Source of the DNA: F23-B02 sp963650165
Lineage (GTDB): Bacteria > Bacillota > Clostridia > Oscillospirales > Oscillospiraceae
DNA length: 13,670 bases
Assembly: GCA_963650165.1 (NCBI GenBank)
Contig: CAVJKX010000032.1
Location: 1 to 13,670, forward strand
Direction: 5' to 3'
In this document: positions 13,573-13,670 of the stretch, piece by piece
How positions within the stretch are numbered: position 1 is the stretch's first letter
Layout: each line of letters begins with the position of its first letter
Position numbers and translations under genes: made by a program
The notes under the pieces: generated by a model
Told to the model about the DNA's origin: nothing
What the model saw: only the letters and a program-made list of their open reading frames with translations
Database searches by the model: none

Positions 13573-13670
13573 TCAATTATCGGTCGGCTGCGGGGAGGCG
13601 GCGGCTGTGCGGGTGCAGAAGGCCGTCACGCGCGTCTGACCGCCGGGAGTGCAGGTATACAGCACAAGGT
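13573..13670 (-). CDS. C-terminal end of a sortase-like protein (partial)
   Basis: The last 31 codons and stop (TGA, 13573-13575) of a minus-strand gene that enters from beyond the right edge. The peptide begins LVLYTCTPGGQTRVTAFC. The TC dipeptide after a hydrophobic beta-strand, with an Arg seven residues later, resembles the catalytic Cys and Arg strands of sortases (TLxTC...R). A short tail (TAAASPQPTDN) follows. Support for it being coding comes from the convergent symmetric terminator and the sensible peptide. The sortase identity rests on one short motif and the class cannot be told. Confidence 0.45.
   Translation of the reverse strand, partial: LVLYTCTPGGQTRVTAFCTRTAAASPQPTDN

Noticed and set aside
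1..13670. CRISPR arrays, insertion sequences, phage or defence genes
   Set aside because: No regularly spaced repeats, transposase, integrase or known defence domains are visible. The genes are housekeeping or metabolic and their composition looks uniform by eye.

Overview
The window looks like chromosomal DNA from an anaerobic Clostridia-type Firmicute, perhaps of the Oscillospirales or a related group. Four things suggest this: a complete rnfCDGEAB operon in the clostridial gene order, a SleB-type spore cortex hydrolase, strong GGAGG ribosome binding sites, and moderately GC-rich genes (estimated by eye) separated by AT-rich spacers. The exact taxon is inference. I see no transposase, integrase, phage gene, CRISPR array or tRNA.

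Left edge (1-358). There is no protein gene here. Two near-consensus sigma-A promoters in tandem, each preceded by A-rich DNA, fire leftward into a leader typical of rRNA operons. A ribosomal RNA operon probably begins just outside the window. A 14-bp hairpin follows the stop codon of the first gene.

Minus strand, 359-2448. Reading 5' to 3' on the minus strand, these are a SleB-like cell-wall hydrolase, a small zinc-ribbon membrane protein of unknown role, and a fumarylacetoacetate-hydrolase-family enzyme. The last two are translationally coupled and have their own promoter, whose -35 box contains the stop codon of the hydrolase gene.

Minus strand, 2505-7623. The Rnf complex is encoded as rnfC, D, G, E, A, B, with a promoter upstream of rnfC and a hairpin terminator after rnfB. 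Rnf transfers electrons between reduced ferredoxin and NAD+ and couples this to Na+ or H+ pumping. The genes are tightly packed. The three genes that overlap their successor (C, D, E) end in Lys/Glu/Ala-rich tails, and those tails encode the next gene's Shine-Dalgarno sequence.

Plus strand, 7778-13567. A GH2-family glycosidase is transcribed divergently from rnf. It is followed by a decayed C-terminal fragment of an XRE-type regulator that still has its terminator. Next comes an apparent operon of an amino-acid-type permease, an alpha/beta hydrolase, folC and ruvX, closed by a symmetric terminator. At the right edge, the last 31 codons of a minus-strand gene resemble the C-terminus of a sortase.

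Most of this is core metabolism and housekeeping. I found no convincing new multi-gene system. The most interesting points are the tail-embedded ribosome binding sites in the rnf operon, the regulator remnant, the candidate forespore promoter of the SleB-like gene, the coupled permease/hydrolase pair and the unidentified zinc-ribbon membrane protein.
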